Shown here in pieces: positions 50,701-60,690 of a stretch of DNA of 64,000 nt (the stretch's first letter is position 1; every line of letters starts with the position of its first letter). Below the pieces are notes generated by a model that saw nothing but the letters and a program-made list of their open reading frames with translations, did not search any database and was not told the origin of the DNA. The stretch lies in NCBI GenBank assembly GCA_907165065.1, contig OU015526.1:67665723-67729722 (forward strand), read 5' to 3'. The translations under genes and the position numbers were made by a program. Source of the DNA: Caprimulgus europaeus (Eukaryota; Chordata; Aves; Caprimulgiformes; Caprimulgidae).

Positions 50701-51957
50701 TGAAACCTGGATATACAGCATGTACATCTTCAGCCACCACTCTTCCTCACCATGGGTACTACAGCCAGGTTCATGTGCCAGAAGGAAGACACTGGTCACT
50801 CCAGTTAAGTGCTTGATTTTGATGAGTGGAGAATCAGGACTTCAAGGATTCTCACTGAATGCCCTTGCCCATTCATCCCAACTTGGCTGGGAGTGGAAAA
50901 CAATCTTCCATTATGGGCTTGTGCACCTGCAGCCAAGGTGTCAGTTACAAATATGGTCAGAATTCAATTTTTATTTTAATGCATTTGAATTCCAAGAGTA
51001 TCTCTAGCACAGATGACTGTGTGGTACATGTAGAAGTAGCAGATAGGTAGTAATATTCACATGGATGAAAATCCAAGGCCTCCTTTTTTTTTTCCCACCT
51101 AACAAGATATCCAGGAAGTAGGGGTTGCCCTGATGATACGCCCTTTTGATGTTTGCATAAAGAAAGCATAGGCAATCTGCTTCCTCAGCAGCTTGTTCCT
51201 GGAGCCCTCCTGAAGATGAGTTTCTCTGTGAAAGACTGGGAATTGTTTGCATGAAGAGACATTGTGTTGCAAAGCTAATTGAAGGCAGTTTGGAATTGCA
51301 TGACAAGTTAAGTCCTAGAGATAATTCAGCAAAATGTGACTTACTGTCTCAGCCTTGCAACAGGCAGGGGACAGGCTTAAAAAAATCAAAAACAAACTGT
51401 CAGTGTGTCAGATTTCGTATTTCACCAGTAATAGTAGAGTTCTTTTTTTATCATCTGTGAGATGGGAAGATGACGAGGGGATGATGCTTAAGTGCCAGAG
51501 CTATTGACTCTATTTCTTCCATGTCATTTTTTCCCATTGGTTTCTTGTTAAGAAGGAGTTGTCTGTAAAGTCATTTTGGAACTAGGTGGGCTCCATGAGT
51601 TTTGCAGGATAGTGAAAGCCAAAGCAGGATGCAATCACACTGGGGCTGAGGAGGGTCCTGTACGTCCTGGGTTAATCTCCACTGAAAGATCTACTTTAGT
51701 ATGTGGCTAGCAGCATGTGGAGTATCAAGCAATTATCTAAGAAGGAAGACTGCTGGCTTTGAAAAAGAGTTTTGGGCCATTGAATAAAGACATCAGTCTT
51801 TGAAGCACTCTTGGGAAGATGCTTCCCATGATGGAGCCTGCAAATTGAATTGCATTTGTGGTACAGGAGATGCACCTGATACCTCGTCCTGATGGTGTGC
51901 TTCATTCTGCGCAAGGTAGAAGGCGATCTCCTCCCTGCAAAGGTGATAGTTTAGTAA

Positions 51958-51962
51958 GGCCA
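51958..51962. repeat. Left target-site duplication of LTR copy 3
   Basis: GGCCA, repeated exactly at 52889-52893. Confidence 0.8.
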
Positions 51963-52888
51963 TGTGCTTCCAGAGCTCCCCTGGCTCCAAAGGCATAGCC
52001 CCAGCCCAAGTGAGCCAATGAGCACTAGAGAAATGCCTCTGCGAACCCATATTTATGAGGGGAAGAACTGTCTTGAAAAGAAGATGTGGTGAACCTGGAG
52101 GAGAGGCCGTGGACCTAAACAAAAGACAACCATCGGCCTAAACAAAGGACAGACAGACAGAGAGCTTCAATGCAGGAGGAAGGAGGAGAGAGGGGAGGAC
52201 AGAGAACCTCAGACACCCAGTTCAACCACATGGAGGAAGGAGAAGACAAAGGAAGTCACCTGCAGCCCATGGAGATTCAACAGCAGAGCAGAGACCTACG
52301 TGTAGGCGATGGAGAACTCCACGCTGGAGCAGAGAAGCTGAGCCTGAAGGCAAGTGTGACTGGAATTGGGACCCCGAGAGTCGCTCGCTGCCAGAGCAGG
52401 GGTGGAACCCAGAGTGGGGGGTGAGTCTGCAGCCCATGGATGTCCCCATGCCAGAGCCAGGAGCTGAGCCTGAAGAGGTCCGTGACTCCATGGGAAGCTT
52501 GCCCTGGAATATCTTGTTCCTGGACTTCCATGCTGGGAAGAGCAGCAGAGGTGAACTGACTGAACCCCCATTCCCTGCCCCCTGTGCTGCCGGGGGTGAA
52601 GGTAGAGACATCGGGAGCAAAGTGATTTGAGCCTGGGAAGAAGGGAGGGGTGGGGGAAGGTGTTGCAAGATGTGGTTGTTCTGTCTCATTGCATTACTCA
52701 GATGAATGGCAACAAATTAAATTGATTTTTCTTCCCCAAGTTGAGTCTGTTTTGCCCGTGACCATAACTGGTGACTGAGCCGTCCCTGTCCTTCATCCTA
52801 ATCCCGTGTCCCCTTTGCTGTGTCTCCCATCCCATCCCATGGGGGGAGTGCAGGACCCCATGGTCCCACTGTGGGTCAAACCACCACA
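51963..52888 (-). mobile_element. Solo LTR, inverted, copy 3 (ERVL-like)
   Basis: Read on the minus strand it starts TGTGGTGGTTTGACCC (at 52888) and ends GGAAGCACA (at 51963), 926 bp. It is flanked by identical 5-bp duplicates GGCCA (51958-51962 and 52889-52893). It follows copy 1 along nearly its whole length, including the CCAACC/CTTCCC stretches, GGCATGGAAGTCCAGGAACA, CCATGGGCTGCAG, the GACAGACAGACAG run (52150-52162 on the + strand) and the segment CATTTCTCTAGTGCTCA. It is shorter at its 3' end than copy 1. A TATA-like ATATTTAT on the + strand lies at 52049-52056. No internal viral genes are present. The open frames over it (up to 155 codons) are LTR artefacts. Confidence 0.87.
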
Positions 52889-52893
52889 GGCCA
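52889..52893. repeat. Right target-site duplication of LTR copy 3
   Basis: GGCCA directly next to the LTR's inverted TG start. Confidence 0.8.
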
Positions 52894-54195
52894 TTAAGAG
52901 AGAAGCACTTAGCATTATTTCTCTTCCACAGCATCTGTGGTCAGTTACATCCTCAGGAACAGATGAGTGCCACTTTCCATGCTCCTGTCCATCCTTTTTA
53001 ACTTGTATTACCACTCCACAAGACCACTGCATCTGATATGCTTAACTCCTTCCAGACCGGTACTGAATGTTGCAGCCTTGCTAATGAGATTATGAGATTT
53101 ATGACTGTAAATCTCTAAGCCTCACTTTAAACCCCTAAACTATTGTAATGCCTCTTATCATTTAGGGGAAATAATTGGTTAGTGATAGCATGCCTTTCAT
53201 TCAAATGGAAGGATCCTTTGAAAGTATGACTTTACTCCAAGATATTCCTGTTCTTTCAAAAACTAAATTATTCTCATTTGCATGTAAGTCATGAACTTGT
53301 CTATTTAAGATAGATAAGAGAAAGCAAACATGAAAACAAGCAGATCAAAGATGTACACGAGTCTTTAATCTTGTCCTTTCCCCTTGAAGAACGTGCAAGA
53401 AAGAACTGAGACATTTGGTTAGTTTAAGTAACAATAATGATTAAAAGGAATCATAAGCAATTCCTGAAGCAGGACATAATGGCTCTTGTATTGCTGTATG
53501 TTATCAGTCTGTCTTTGATTTACATTAAATAAACAAATAGCTGGCAAGAAATGTTTCTGACTCTCATCTGATCCCTTTATTTAAGGGAAACTGTGAGAAA
53601 AATGTATAACAGAAAAGATATTGTATCACTATAAGATACTCCCTAATGTGTAATAATTAGTTATGCTGGAAAGCTCCTATGTAGATCTCATGTGGTAGCC
53701 AAGAACGTTTTCACCTCTTTAGCCAGATCTGAAATTGCTGTCTGCTTTCAGTATTGCATGTATTTTGTCAGTCTTCCATGTCTTTCCAATCCAATAAGCT
53801 TACTCTCTAAATTTAATTTGCTGGGTTTAATTGAATCTGAAGAACAAAGTGGTAATTTATTAATTGTATCTGTATGGTGATTAGGTCTCAATTTACAAAC
53901 TGCATCCAGCTTCCTTCCATTTTTGGTTTCATGCTCTCACTGCCTCCAGCTGGAAACCCTTCTTGCTGACAGGCCCCTCTGAACTCCAGCACAGGCGATG
54001 TTCCCAGCCCTGAAAGTTGAATGTCTTCTGAGTCACCAAAGATCCTAAGTGTCCCTCCTATCTAACAACACATGGCTGGAAACATGGACGGGGAGGGGAG
54101 GTGAAGGGAAGATTTTGTCATTTATTGGTGGCAAATGGGGATGTACTGTATCATGAACTGTTATAAAACTGACAAGAAGACATCAGAGTAGGTGT
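52894..54195 (+). other. RNF150: RNF150 intron, middle part
   Basis: AT-rich unique sequence without supportable exon or repeat. Confidence 0.6.
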
Positions 54196-54645
54196 TGCTG
54201 CATGAACCTGTATGAGAAAGGCATGGAAAAACTGGAAAGAGCCCAGAGAAGGGTCACCAGTATGGTCTGGGGACAGGAGCACGTGACATCTGAGGAGAGG
54301 CAGAGGGAGCTCAGCTGTCTAAGCTGGGAGGGGAGCAGAGAAGGAGGAAGGGCTCTGCTGGAGAGGAGGCAGAGTCAGACTCTTCTCAGAGATGCACAGG
54401 GAAAGGACAAGGGTAATGGTCACAAATTACAAGGGAAATTCCATTTGTATGCTTTACTCCCTTAAAAAAAAAAAAAGGCTGTGATAGTGGTTAAGCACTG
54501 GAACAAATTATCCACAGGGGTTGTGAAATCTCCCTTCCTGGGGATATTCAAAACTTGACTGGACACAGCTCTGACTTTGAAGTTGACCCAGCCTTGAGCC
54601 AGGGGTGGGAGTACCCGACCTCTCAAAGACCTTTCCAGCCTGTGA
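54196..54645 (+). mobile_element. Diverged CR1 LINE 3' fragment
   Basis: Sense-strand CR1 of another, older-looking subfamily. ATGGAAAAACTGGAAAGAGC, then GTCACCAGTATGGTCTGG, correspond to the MEKLERAQRRVTSMVWG reading in frame 54202-54465. The 3' part has AAGCACTGGAACAAATTATC and CTTCCTGGGGATATTCAAAA, and ends near GACCTTTCCAGCCTG. An A-rich run (54464-54477) interrupts it. The order of blocks fits CR1 ORF2 end plus 3' UTR, but similarity to the younger copies is low. Confidence 0.8.
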
Positions 54646-55716
54646 GCGTGTCTCCAGGTCGCCTTGTTGTTGGGTTAGCACAAGGAAGGAGCAAGTCCTT
54701 GGAGGTTGGCTGATACAGGCACCACCTCAACAGCACAGGGTGCAGAGGTAGCTCTGCTGGGGCGTGGTTATATGAACTGCCCCATCACCTTCTCAGCCTC
54801 TTGCAAGAGGCAGGCACTTCCATCTTCAGCGTTTGAGAACGGGGTGTTTTGTGTCAGGCTGTTATTGCATACTTCAGTCCTGAGTGGCTGTGACTCTGCC
54901 AGCACAGGAACAGTGTTTTGGAAACATGGGAGAACAGTCAGAAACATCATGTGATAAGCAATTCATGTCCCACTGGAGGGAAAGACAGAAGGGCAAAGAA
55001 CAAGCTAATGGCTACGTATGGATAGGGTGTTACTGCAGGACGCTGTAGTGCTTTGTCTGTCAGAAACTGCAGGTGCTTTCACTTCATTTTTATATTTTGC
55101 ATTGCTCCTTTAAAGTGGGCAACTCTGTGTTGTAGGAAAAGAGAAGAGCAGAGAAGATTATTTATGTTTTTCGTGGTTAACAAATTAACAGCTCACTTTC
55201 AGCACTTACATCTTGCTGAAGATGATGAACTAGTTCTGGAATAACCTAAGAATAAAGACCTTCTGAATCTTAAGTCCAGTGTTCACTCTGCTTACTAGCC
55301 CAGGTCTCATTTAAGAATGTATTTAAATGACAAGTGACATTTAAATGAAAAAAAAAAAAAAAAAGAAAAAAGAGAGAAGAAGTAGGATACCCAAATAGTG
55401 GACTTGTTACATACATTGCTTCTAACTGAAATAGTAGAGGTGCTGTAGTGTAACATCATGAGGGGCTCATGTACAGTCTCTACTGGAACTCCATCAAAGT
55501 AGCTTTGCCTCATTGGCCATGGGTTACCAGCCAGCCTAGAATACCTACTGTGCCCTTATGGTGAATAACAGCATGACTGACCTCATCTGTTTATATTTAT
55601 ACAGCACTGTCCTGTTTCATGTACAGTCACTTCAGAGTATTAAGAAGCCTAGGGAGAAAAAGATGATTTCTGCATGAAGAGATACTCTTTGCTTAAGAGC
55701 ACATTTTGTATTACAG
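54646..55716 (+). other. RNF150: RNF150 intron, last part before the linker exon
   Basis: No supportable exon. An A-rich run (about 55350-55367) is the only simple feature. The intron ends TTGTATTACAG. Confidence 0.65.
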
Positions 55717-55788
55717 CGCCGGCTTGGAGATGCTGCAAAGAAAGCAATCAGCAAACTGCAAGTCAGAACAATCAGGAAAGGTGATAAG
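55717..55788 (+). CDS. RNF150: RNF150 internal exon: cytosolic basic linker
   Basis: A 72-base, 24-codon exon in phase 0 at both ends, between ATTACAG and GTAATT. It reads RRLGDAAKKAISKLQVRTIR then KGDK. This is the conserved linker that joins the transmembrane helix to the RING in the Goliath family (RRLGDAAKKAISKL is nearly invariant among RNF150 and RNF130). Phase 0 joins cleanly to NARDRNQ from the exon before and to ETEPDFDN in the next. QVRTIRKGDK differs slightly from the human RNF150 form I remember (QIRTIKKGDK), a conservative change. It is too short to show as an independent open frame and is recognised by homology and splice sites. Confidence 0.93.
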
Positions 55789-56207
55789 GTAATTTTTCAA
55801 ATTGCTTTTTAACAAATGAAACTCTGTGCTGAGGATTCCTTCAGAGCACTGGGACAATGAGGCAGAACAGAAGTGGCAATTGCTTTTTTAGCTATTATGT
55901 GTCCTTCAGCTGAGGGAGGAACACTGGTAAGCAATTCACGGATGGAATGGGGTAGAGAGAGAAGGTGATTCTGTGAAGATGCAGAAAATCCTGAAAGTTA
56001 AAACATACTAACTAAATCTGCATGTTTCCCAGGGCAATTTTCCAACAGGAAATATGTTGGGAAATCTGACTTGCTTGTTCTTGAAATACATTATTGGATT
56101 TGCAGCATGCATCAGTGACTGTTTTACATTGTCACATAGGCTCTTGTATGAAGAGATTGGCTGACAAAATAAAAACATGAAAATGATTAATGTTCTCTCT
56201 CCTGTAG
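55789..56207 (+). other. RNF150: Short RNF150 intron (419 bp)
   Basis: Donor AAG|GTAATT and acceptor CTCTCTCCTGTAG. No other feature is seen inside. Confidence 0.85.
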
Positions 56208-56290
56208 GAAACTGAGCCAGACTTTGATAACTGTGCTGTTTGTATTGAAGGCTACAAGCCCAATGATGTTGTCAGAATTTTGCCTTGCAG
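56208..56290 (+). CDS. RNF150: RNF150 internal exon: first half of the RING-H2 finger
   Basis: An 83-base exon reading ETEPDFDNCAVCIEGYKPND and then VVRILPC plus two bases of an Arg codon, before the donor GTAAGT. The Cys pair CAVC (codons at 56232 and 56241) gives zinc ligands 1 and 2. The Cys in LPC (codon at 56286) gives ligand 3. The rest of the RING-H2 finger (His-His and the last Cys pair) must be in the next exon, which needs to begin in the complementary phase. FDNCAVCIEGYKPNDVVRILPC is typical of RNF150. The RING recruits the E2 enzyme to ubiquitinate membrane-associated substrates in the endosomal system, as known for the family. Confidence 0.94.
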
Positions 56291-59200
56291 GTAAGTTGAA
56301 GGTTGAAGGTGCTTTTAGCTCTGATAGTCTCTCTACTTCTAGACAGGCTCTGTTCTCACAGTACCATATTGATGAGATTTCCTGAGAGCTTGTAAAAGGA
56401 GGGAAGGGTGACTTTATCATTTTGATTTATTCTAAATCTGTTCTATAAAGATATCTGAAATGCCTCTTTATTTGACATGAAGTGAAAGTAGTATTAATGG
56501 TGATGAGAACCTGAGTGTTTAGCGTGATAGTCAGAAATTTTATCCGACCTGAACCTATTACAAAGTCTTCAGTATGATTTTTAAACTAAAGGTTTTGATT
56601 CCGCTACTTTGTTCACTGGTTTTATATCAGTCCAGAATAACTCCCTTAGAAGAATTTTCCCCTGACTTCAAGGTGTCCCTGAGCACAGAAGCTGGGGATA
56701 GAGCAGGCTTCTTCTGCTTCCCATGGAGCCACTTCTTTTGCTGTCCTGGGCCATGCCCAGGCACTGAGAAAGGGATGACTTCTATCAAAAAAGACCCCAG
56801 TCATAAAAAGGGGTATGCTGAGTAGAAACAGTAGAGCAAAAAGAGAATGTGGCAAAGACCACATTAGCTGTTGCTGCCATGAAAATATTCTCAGGCATGT
56901 GGGACATGGAGATGACAAGAAGAGCTTTTGGGCTTGTTCTTTCTCTTTCCTTCCCCTCATGTGAACATGCCCTGTGCAGCACATATGCTCGCAGGGATGT
57001 GACACAGGAGCACAGCCTCTTGCCACCCATAACAGCTGTATTCATCTCTGGGTGCCACTGTGTTGTCATCTGTGAAGTGTTAGCTAATGAAGGATTTCTC
57101 TAAGGAAATCAATTTCTTAGGACATTTCCTAGGAACAGAGGTTCCCCCAGGAGGACAAGAGCAAGTGTTTGATTTCCCTAGAAATAGAAATTTGTACATA
57201 CAGAGCAGAGAGTTTTTTTTCAGATAGAGTTTCTTTCTTCTCCTGCAGGCATGTTCACTGGCTTGAGAAACTGAAATATTTGTTTCTTTTCCTGCTGTGT
57301 TGTTCCCTAGTAGATACTTGACTGTTACAAACTGTCCATTCCTGTTCATTCATGTGACTCATTAAATCTGTTTAATGCCATCACTAAATGGCAAACAAAA
57401 TCCAGCAGATTAATCATAAATTTGACCTACTGTAAATCCCCCACAATGACAAATTGCATGTGAACTCTTTTTTTTTTCCTACAAACAGAAACAAATGCAT
57501 CACTTCATGAAGCAGAAATACAGAAAACTGAGAAATTACCAGAAAATGCAGACCTTGGTTTAACACCAAGCCTGTTTTCATCGAAGCATAATTTTGCATG
57601 GTAGAGACAGGCAGTTTTTGGAGGTGGTTATACAACAGCAAAAAACGTGTCTAAGCTCTAGCTTTCACTTGTGTCTTGCCTCATAACTCAATGAGGCTCC
57701 AGTCAGACTTTGTCATCTGCAGTGTTGAGTCAAGCAGAGTGAATAGGAAGCACATAGTTAACAGGTGATGTTCAGTTCTTGGCTGACTTAAAAGGTCGCC
57801 TAGCAAATGACTCACGCTGAAAGGTTAGCAGCAGCAGCAGAACTGTCTTGTAAAATACTCACAGTTTGAGCCACAGCAGTTTTGAATTATAAAAACTCAG
57901 AGATTTTTCTCAAGCAGCTACTTCACAAGCTCTGGCTTTCCTGCGACGCAAATCGTGAGGGCAATGTTTTACACATGGGCTTGGACTTACCAAACAGGAA
58001 ATAGTAGTCATGATTCTTTCTGCTGTTGTCAGTCTTGTCTCCTCATCCAAAAAAAAAAAAAGAAGAAAAAAAGTGGGTTAATGTCTGTCTCTGTTAAGTG
58101 AGTAGGAGAGTGATATATCTTGATGAAGACCTACACACTCTGTAGGTTTCTTCCTCCAGCATCTTCAGTTAAACTGCATGCAGTTGTTAGTATGGGAACC
58201 TCATTAGAGCACTGTTTAATAAGAGGCTGGCATTTGACCAAGCTTTAGAGAAGCCAGCATCGTATGACACCAATGCTGGCTGACCTTAGCATTTCTATCC
58301 AGGAGGTGCTCAAGGTGTAGAACTTTTTACATGCAAAGCCAAATAAGCCCCAGGAGCTGCACATGAAAGATGCTGCTTTGTACTGTAGGCAGTACTGGGA
58401 AAAACACTGCTAGCAGGCACGCCCCTCCAAAGCATTCTATGATTCTATATCTTTAGATTTATTTTTAAGGACAATGGAGCCTGAATCTCCTAAGAAATTG
58501 GTACCAAAAAAGTCCACCGGCTGATATTGCAGTGGATGAGCTCTGAAGTCATAGAGATACGTGTACTAGTACTTACACTGTTTCCCCAGATGTCCTCTCT
58601 TTTCTGTTGGCAGAGGGCAGGCACTGGGATAGCCTGTTGTTACATATCCCACCCTGGAGAGCTAGGAGGAGAATTCCAGTTAACTTGTGCTTCTTCCTCT
58701 CTGTCCTCTTTAGCCAGCTCTCACAACTGACTGTATTAATAAACTTCACTCTACAGAATGTATTAAATAAATAAGAACTGACACTTGATAAAAGTGTTGG
58801 CTTGCAGCTGGTTTTGTGTTTAATGGTAGCAAACATCACTGAAGTTATCTTTGAGGGCACTGACACAATATCAAATGTAACCAAGTTCACTGTTCCCTGA
58901 GTGACATCTCTTGTCATAGCCCTAGTTCCTTCTGCTTGTCCTCCGTCTCGAGCTTCAAAACTCTTTCATCTTTTCTATTCTATCTTTGGAGAAGTTACTG
59001 GTGAAGCTGCTCCCAGTGTCTGTCTTTTACTAAACTTTTACTAACTTTATTAAACGTCCACAGAGACACAAGATAACTCTTTCAACCTTATCTCTACTGA
59101 GTTCTTCATAAGCTCTTTTATTAGTTGTTTCATTTCTCTCACAGGTCAAAGCCCTTTCTGACCCCGTTCCAGCTCGTTCCCTTCCCCTGAACCTTCACTC

Positions 59201-59965
59201 TATGAACAACTGTGATTTCAGAGACTACTTCACTCCTTTTTTCTCTTTTTCTTAGATTCTTGTGAAAATTCTTTTATCATATACATTATTCCCTTTGATT
59301 CCTTCCTCTCACCCTCATCATCATTTCTTTTGTCCTTCCTTCTTCCTCAAAAATAAACAAATAATACCATACAGACACCCTCAAAAGCCCAAACTTCCTT
59401 GTTGGATACTACCATACTGCTCAGTCTCTCACTAAAACCCTTCTCAATCCTCTGCTGCAACCCTATGCCTAATCCAGGCAAATGATGCTCTTACTCAGGG
59501 TCCCTAGGGATGTACCTCTCTTTCTGCTTTTGCCTCCTCTCTTAGCTCGTGCTTTTCTTCTGAGAAAAATTACATGACTGCTAGGTTTGCTTGCATGCAG
59601 TTCAGAAAGCTGGGACTAGGAGTAAAAGGTGGGAAGGAAACAGTTTCCCTTAACCTGGGAAAAAAGCTTCTCAAAATTGTTGGCAAGCTGAAAGCTTTAC
59701 AATAGTTTTACAACAATCAAATTATTATTATAATTTTGGGCTGAGCCCAAAATGAACATTTTTTTGTGAATGTTTAAAATTGAAGCTTTAAAGAGAATTT
59801 AAATAAATTTCAAACAAAAGTATTATCTCCAGTTAAAACATATGAAGTGCTCTTTAGAGAATAGTAAATTGAATACTCTGGGATTTTGAGTTTCTTTTCC
59901 TTTCTTTGTGCTCTGTGAGCTTTTTACAGCCGTGTGCAGTCACAGAGTTGCAGAAGAACACAGGA
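56291..59965 (+). other. RNF150: RNF150 intron after the first RING exon
   Basis: The intron begins at the donor CAG|GTAAGT. I looked for a continuation exon encoding the HxxxH and Cys-pair half of the RING and did not find one. A small CR1-like end, ATTCTATGATTCTATA (58434-58450), is present. Open frames at 56646-57026 and elsewhere have no family features. Confidence 0.65.
58415..58450 (+). mobile_element. CR1 3'-terminal scrap
   Basis: CCCCTCCAAAGCATTCTATGATTC resembles the very end of a CR1 (CCTTCCAACCC...ATTCTATGATTCTAT). Only the last few dozen bases are visible. Confidence 0.5.
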
Positions 59966-60342
59966 GGGATTCCAGGGGGCTGGAACCTCTGCGTGCAGGA
60001 GGGATCCCAGGAGGCTGGAACCTCTGGGTACAGGAGGGATCCCAAGAGGCTGGAACCTCTGGGCACAGGAGGGATCCCAGGAGGCTGGAACCTCTGGGCA
60101 CAGGAGGGATCCCAGGAGGCTGGAACCTCTGGGTGCAGGAGGGATCCCAGGAGGCTGGGACCTCTGGGTGCAGGAGGGATCCCAGGAGGCTGGGACCTCT
60201 GGGTGCAGGAGGGATCCCAGGAGGCTGGAACCTCTGGGTGCAGGAGGGATCCCAGGAGGCTGGGACCTCTGGGTGCAGGAGGGATCCCAGGAGGCTGGGA
60301 CCTCTGGGTACAGGAGGGATCCCAGGAGGCCAGAACCTCTGG
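59966..60342. repeat. Minisatellite, 35-bp unit, about 10.8 copies
   Basis: Units begin GGGAT at 59966, 60001, 60036, 60071, 60106, 60141, 60176, 60211, 60246, 60281 and 60316, an exact 35-base period. The last unit is partial. The unit has the blocks GGGATCCCAGGAGGCTGG, then RACCTCTGGG and YRCAGGA. Each full unit except the first (GGATTCC) contains GGATCC. Variant bases differ between units (GGAACC or GGGACC; GGGTGCA, GGGTACA or GGGCACA), giving a VNTR-like variant pattern. Because 35 is not a multiple of 3 and the unit has few stops, long frames (142-193 codons) stay open on both strands. These are not genes. It lies inside an RNF150 intron. Confidence 0.97.
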
Positions 60343-60469
60343 AACAGCACAGGGAGCACTGACTGTGCACATGTCATTTTTGGGAGTTATTTTTCCAGCA
60401 GGGTCTGGAGCCTCCAGGGATGAAGACTCTTGCAAATGTCCCTGACAATTTATTGCAGTGCTTTGCTAC
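60343..60469 (+). other. RNF150: Flank of the minisatellite
   Basis: Short unique sequence between the repeat array and the ancient CR1 copy. No feature is seen. Confidence 0.5.
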
Positions 60470-60690
60470 GCTGACTTGTGGTGAAGCTTTTCCGATTGTG
60501 TAACCTGGATCTGCCTTGCTGCAGTTTGAACACATCACTGTGTCTCATCCCTCAGAGAGGTGAAGAACGGTTGTTTCCTTTCTCCTTATGGAAGCCTTTG
60601 TTTTGTATGAGGATTGTTACGACATCTCCTCTCCTCTTGCCTTCCTCTCTCTCAACTAATCAGCTACAGTTCTTTTAGAAACTTTTCAAC
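60470..60690 (-). mobile_element. Ancient CR1-like fragment, inverted
   Basis: TGCCTTGCTGCAGTTTGAAC, then GTCTCATCCCTCAGAGAGGTG, then GAACGGTTGTTTCC, TATGGAAGCC and GATTGTTACGACATCTCCTC follow the block order of a reverse-complemented CR1 ORF2 end: the zone read as 'phe-leu-tyr... RGDM..' in living copies, with TCTCTCAACTAATCAGC after it. The sequence is strongly diverged, so the insertion is old. The 5' end on this strand is uncertain. Confidence 0.6.

Larger units (their letters stand above)
47574..51962 (+). other. RNF150: RNF150 intron between transmembrane and linker exons, first part
   Basis: The intron starts at the donor CAG|GTGAGC and is 8143 bp long. Near its 5' end, the read-through frame of the preceding exon stops at 47694-47696. 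An AATAAA (47781-47786) and a GT/TA-rich run follow. No other exon is supported. GGCCA at 51958-51962 is the left target duplicate of the inverted LTR. Confidence 0.7.

Noticed and set aside
52222-52689. Minus-strand open frame of 155 codons and overlapping frames
   Set aside because: They lie fully within the solo LTR copy 3; similar frames occur in copy 1. There are no viral gene motifs.
11186-52888. Complete provirus between LTR copies
   Set aside because: The LTRs are 9-40 kb apart, differ in orientation or subfamily, have their own target duplicates (copies 1 and 3), and have host intron and exons between them.
59966-60342. CRISPR-like repeat array
   Set aside because: The units are contiguous with no unique spacers, and the DNA is avian intron. 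It is a tandem minisatellite.
59854-60445. Long open frames (up to 193 codons) on both strands, with repeated Pro/Gly/Trp motifs
   Set aside because: They are read-throughs of the 35-bp minisatellite. A period not divisible by 3 keeps several frames open on both strands; there are no splice sites or family features.
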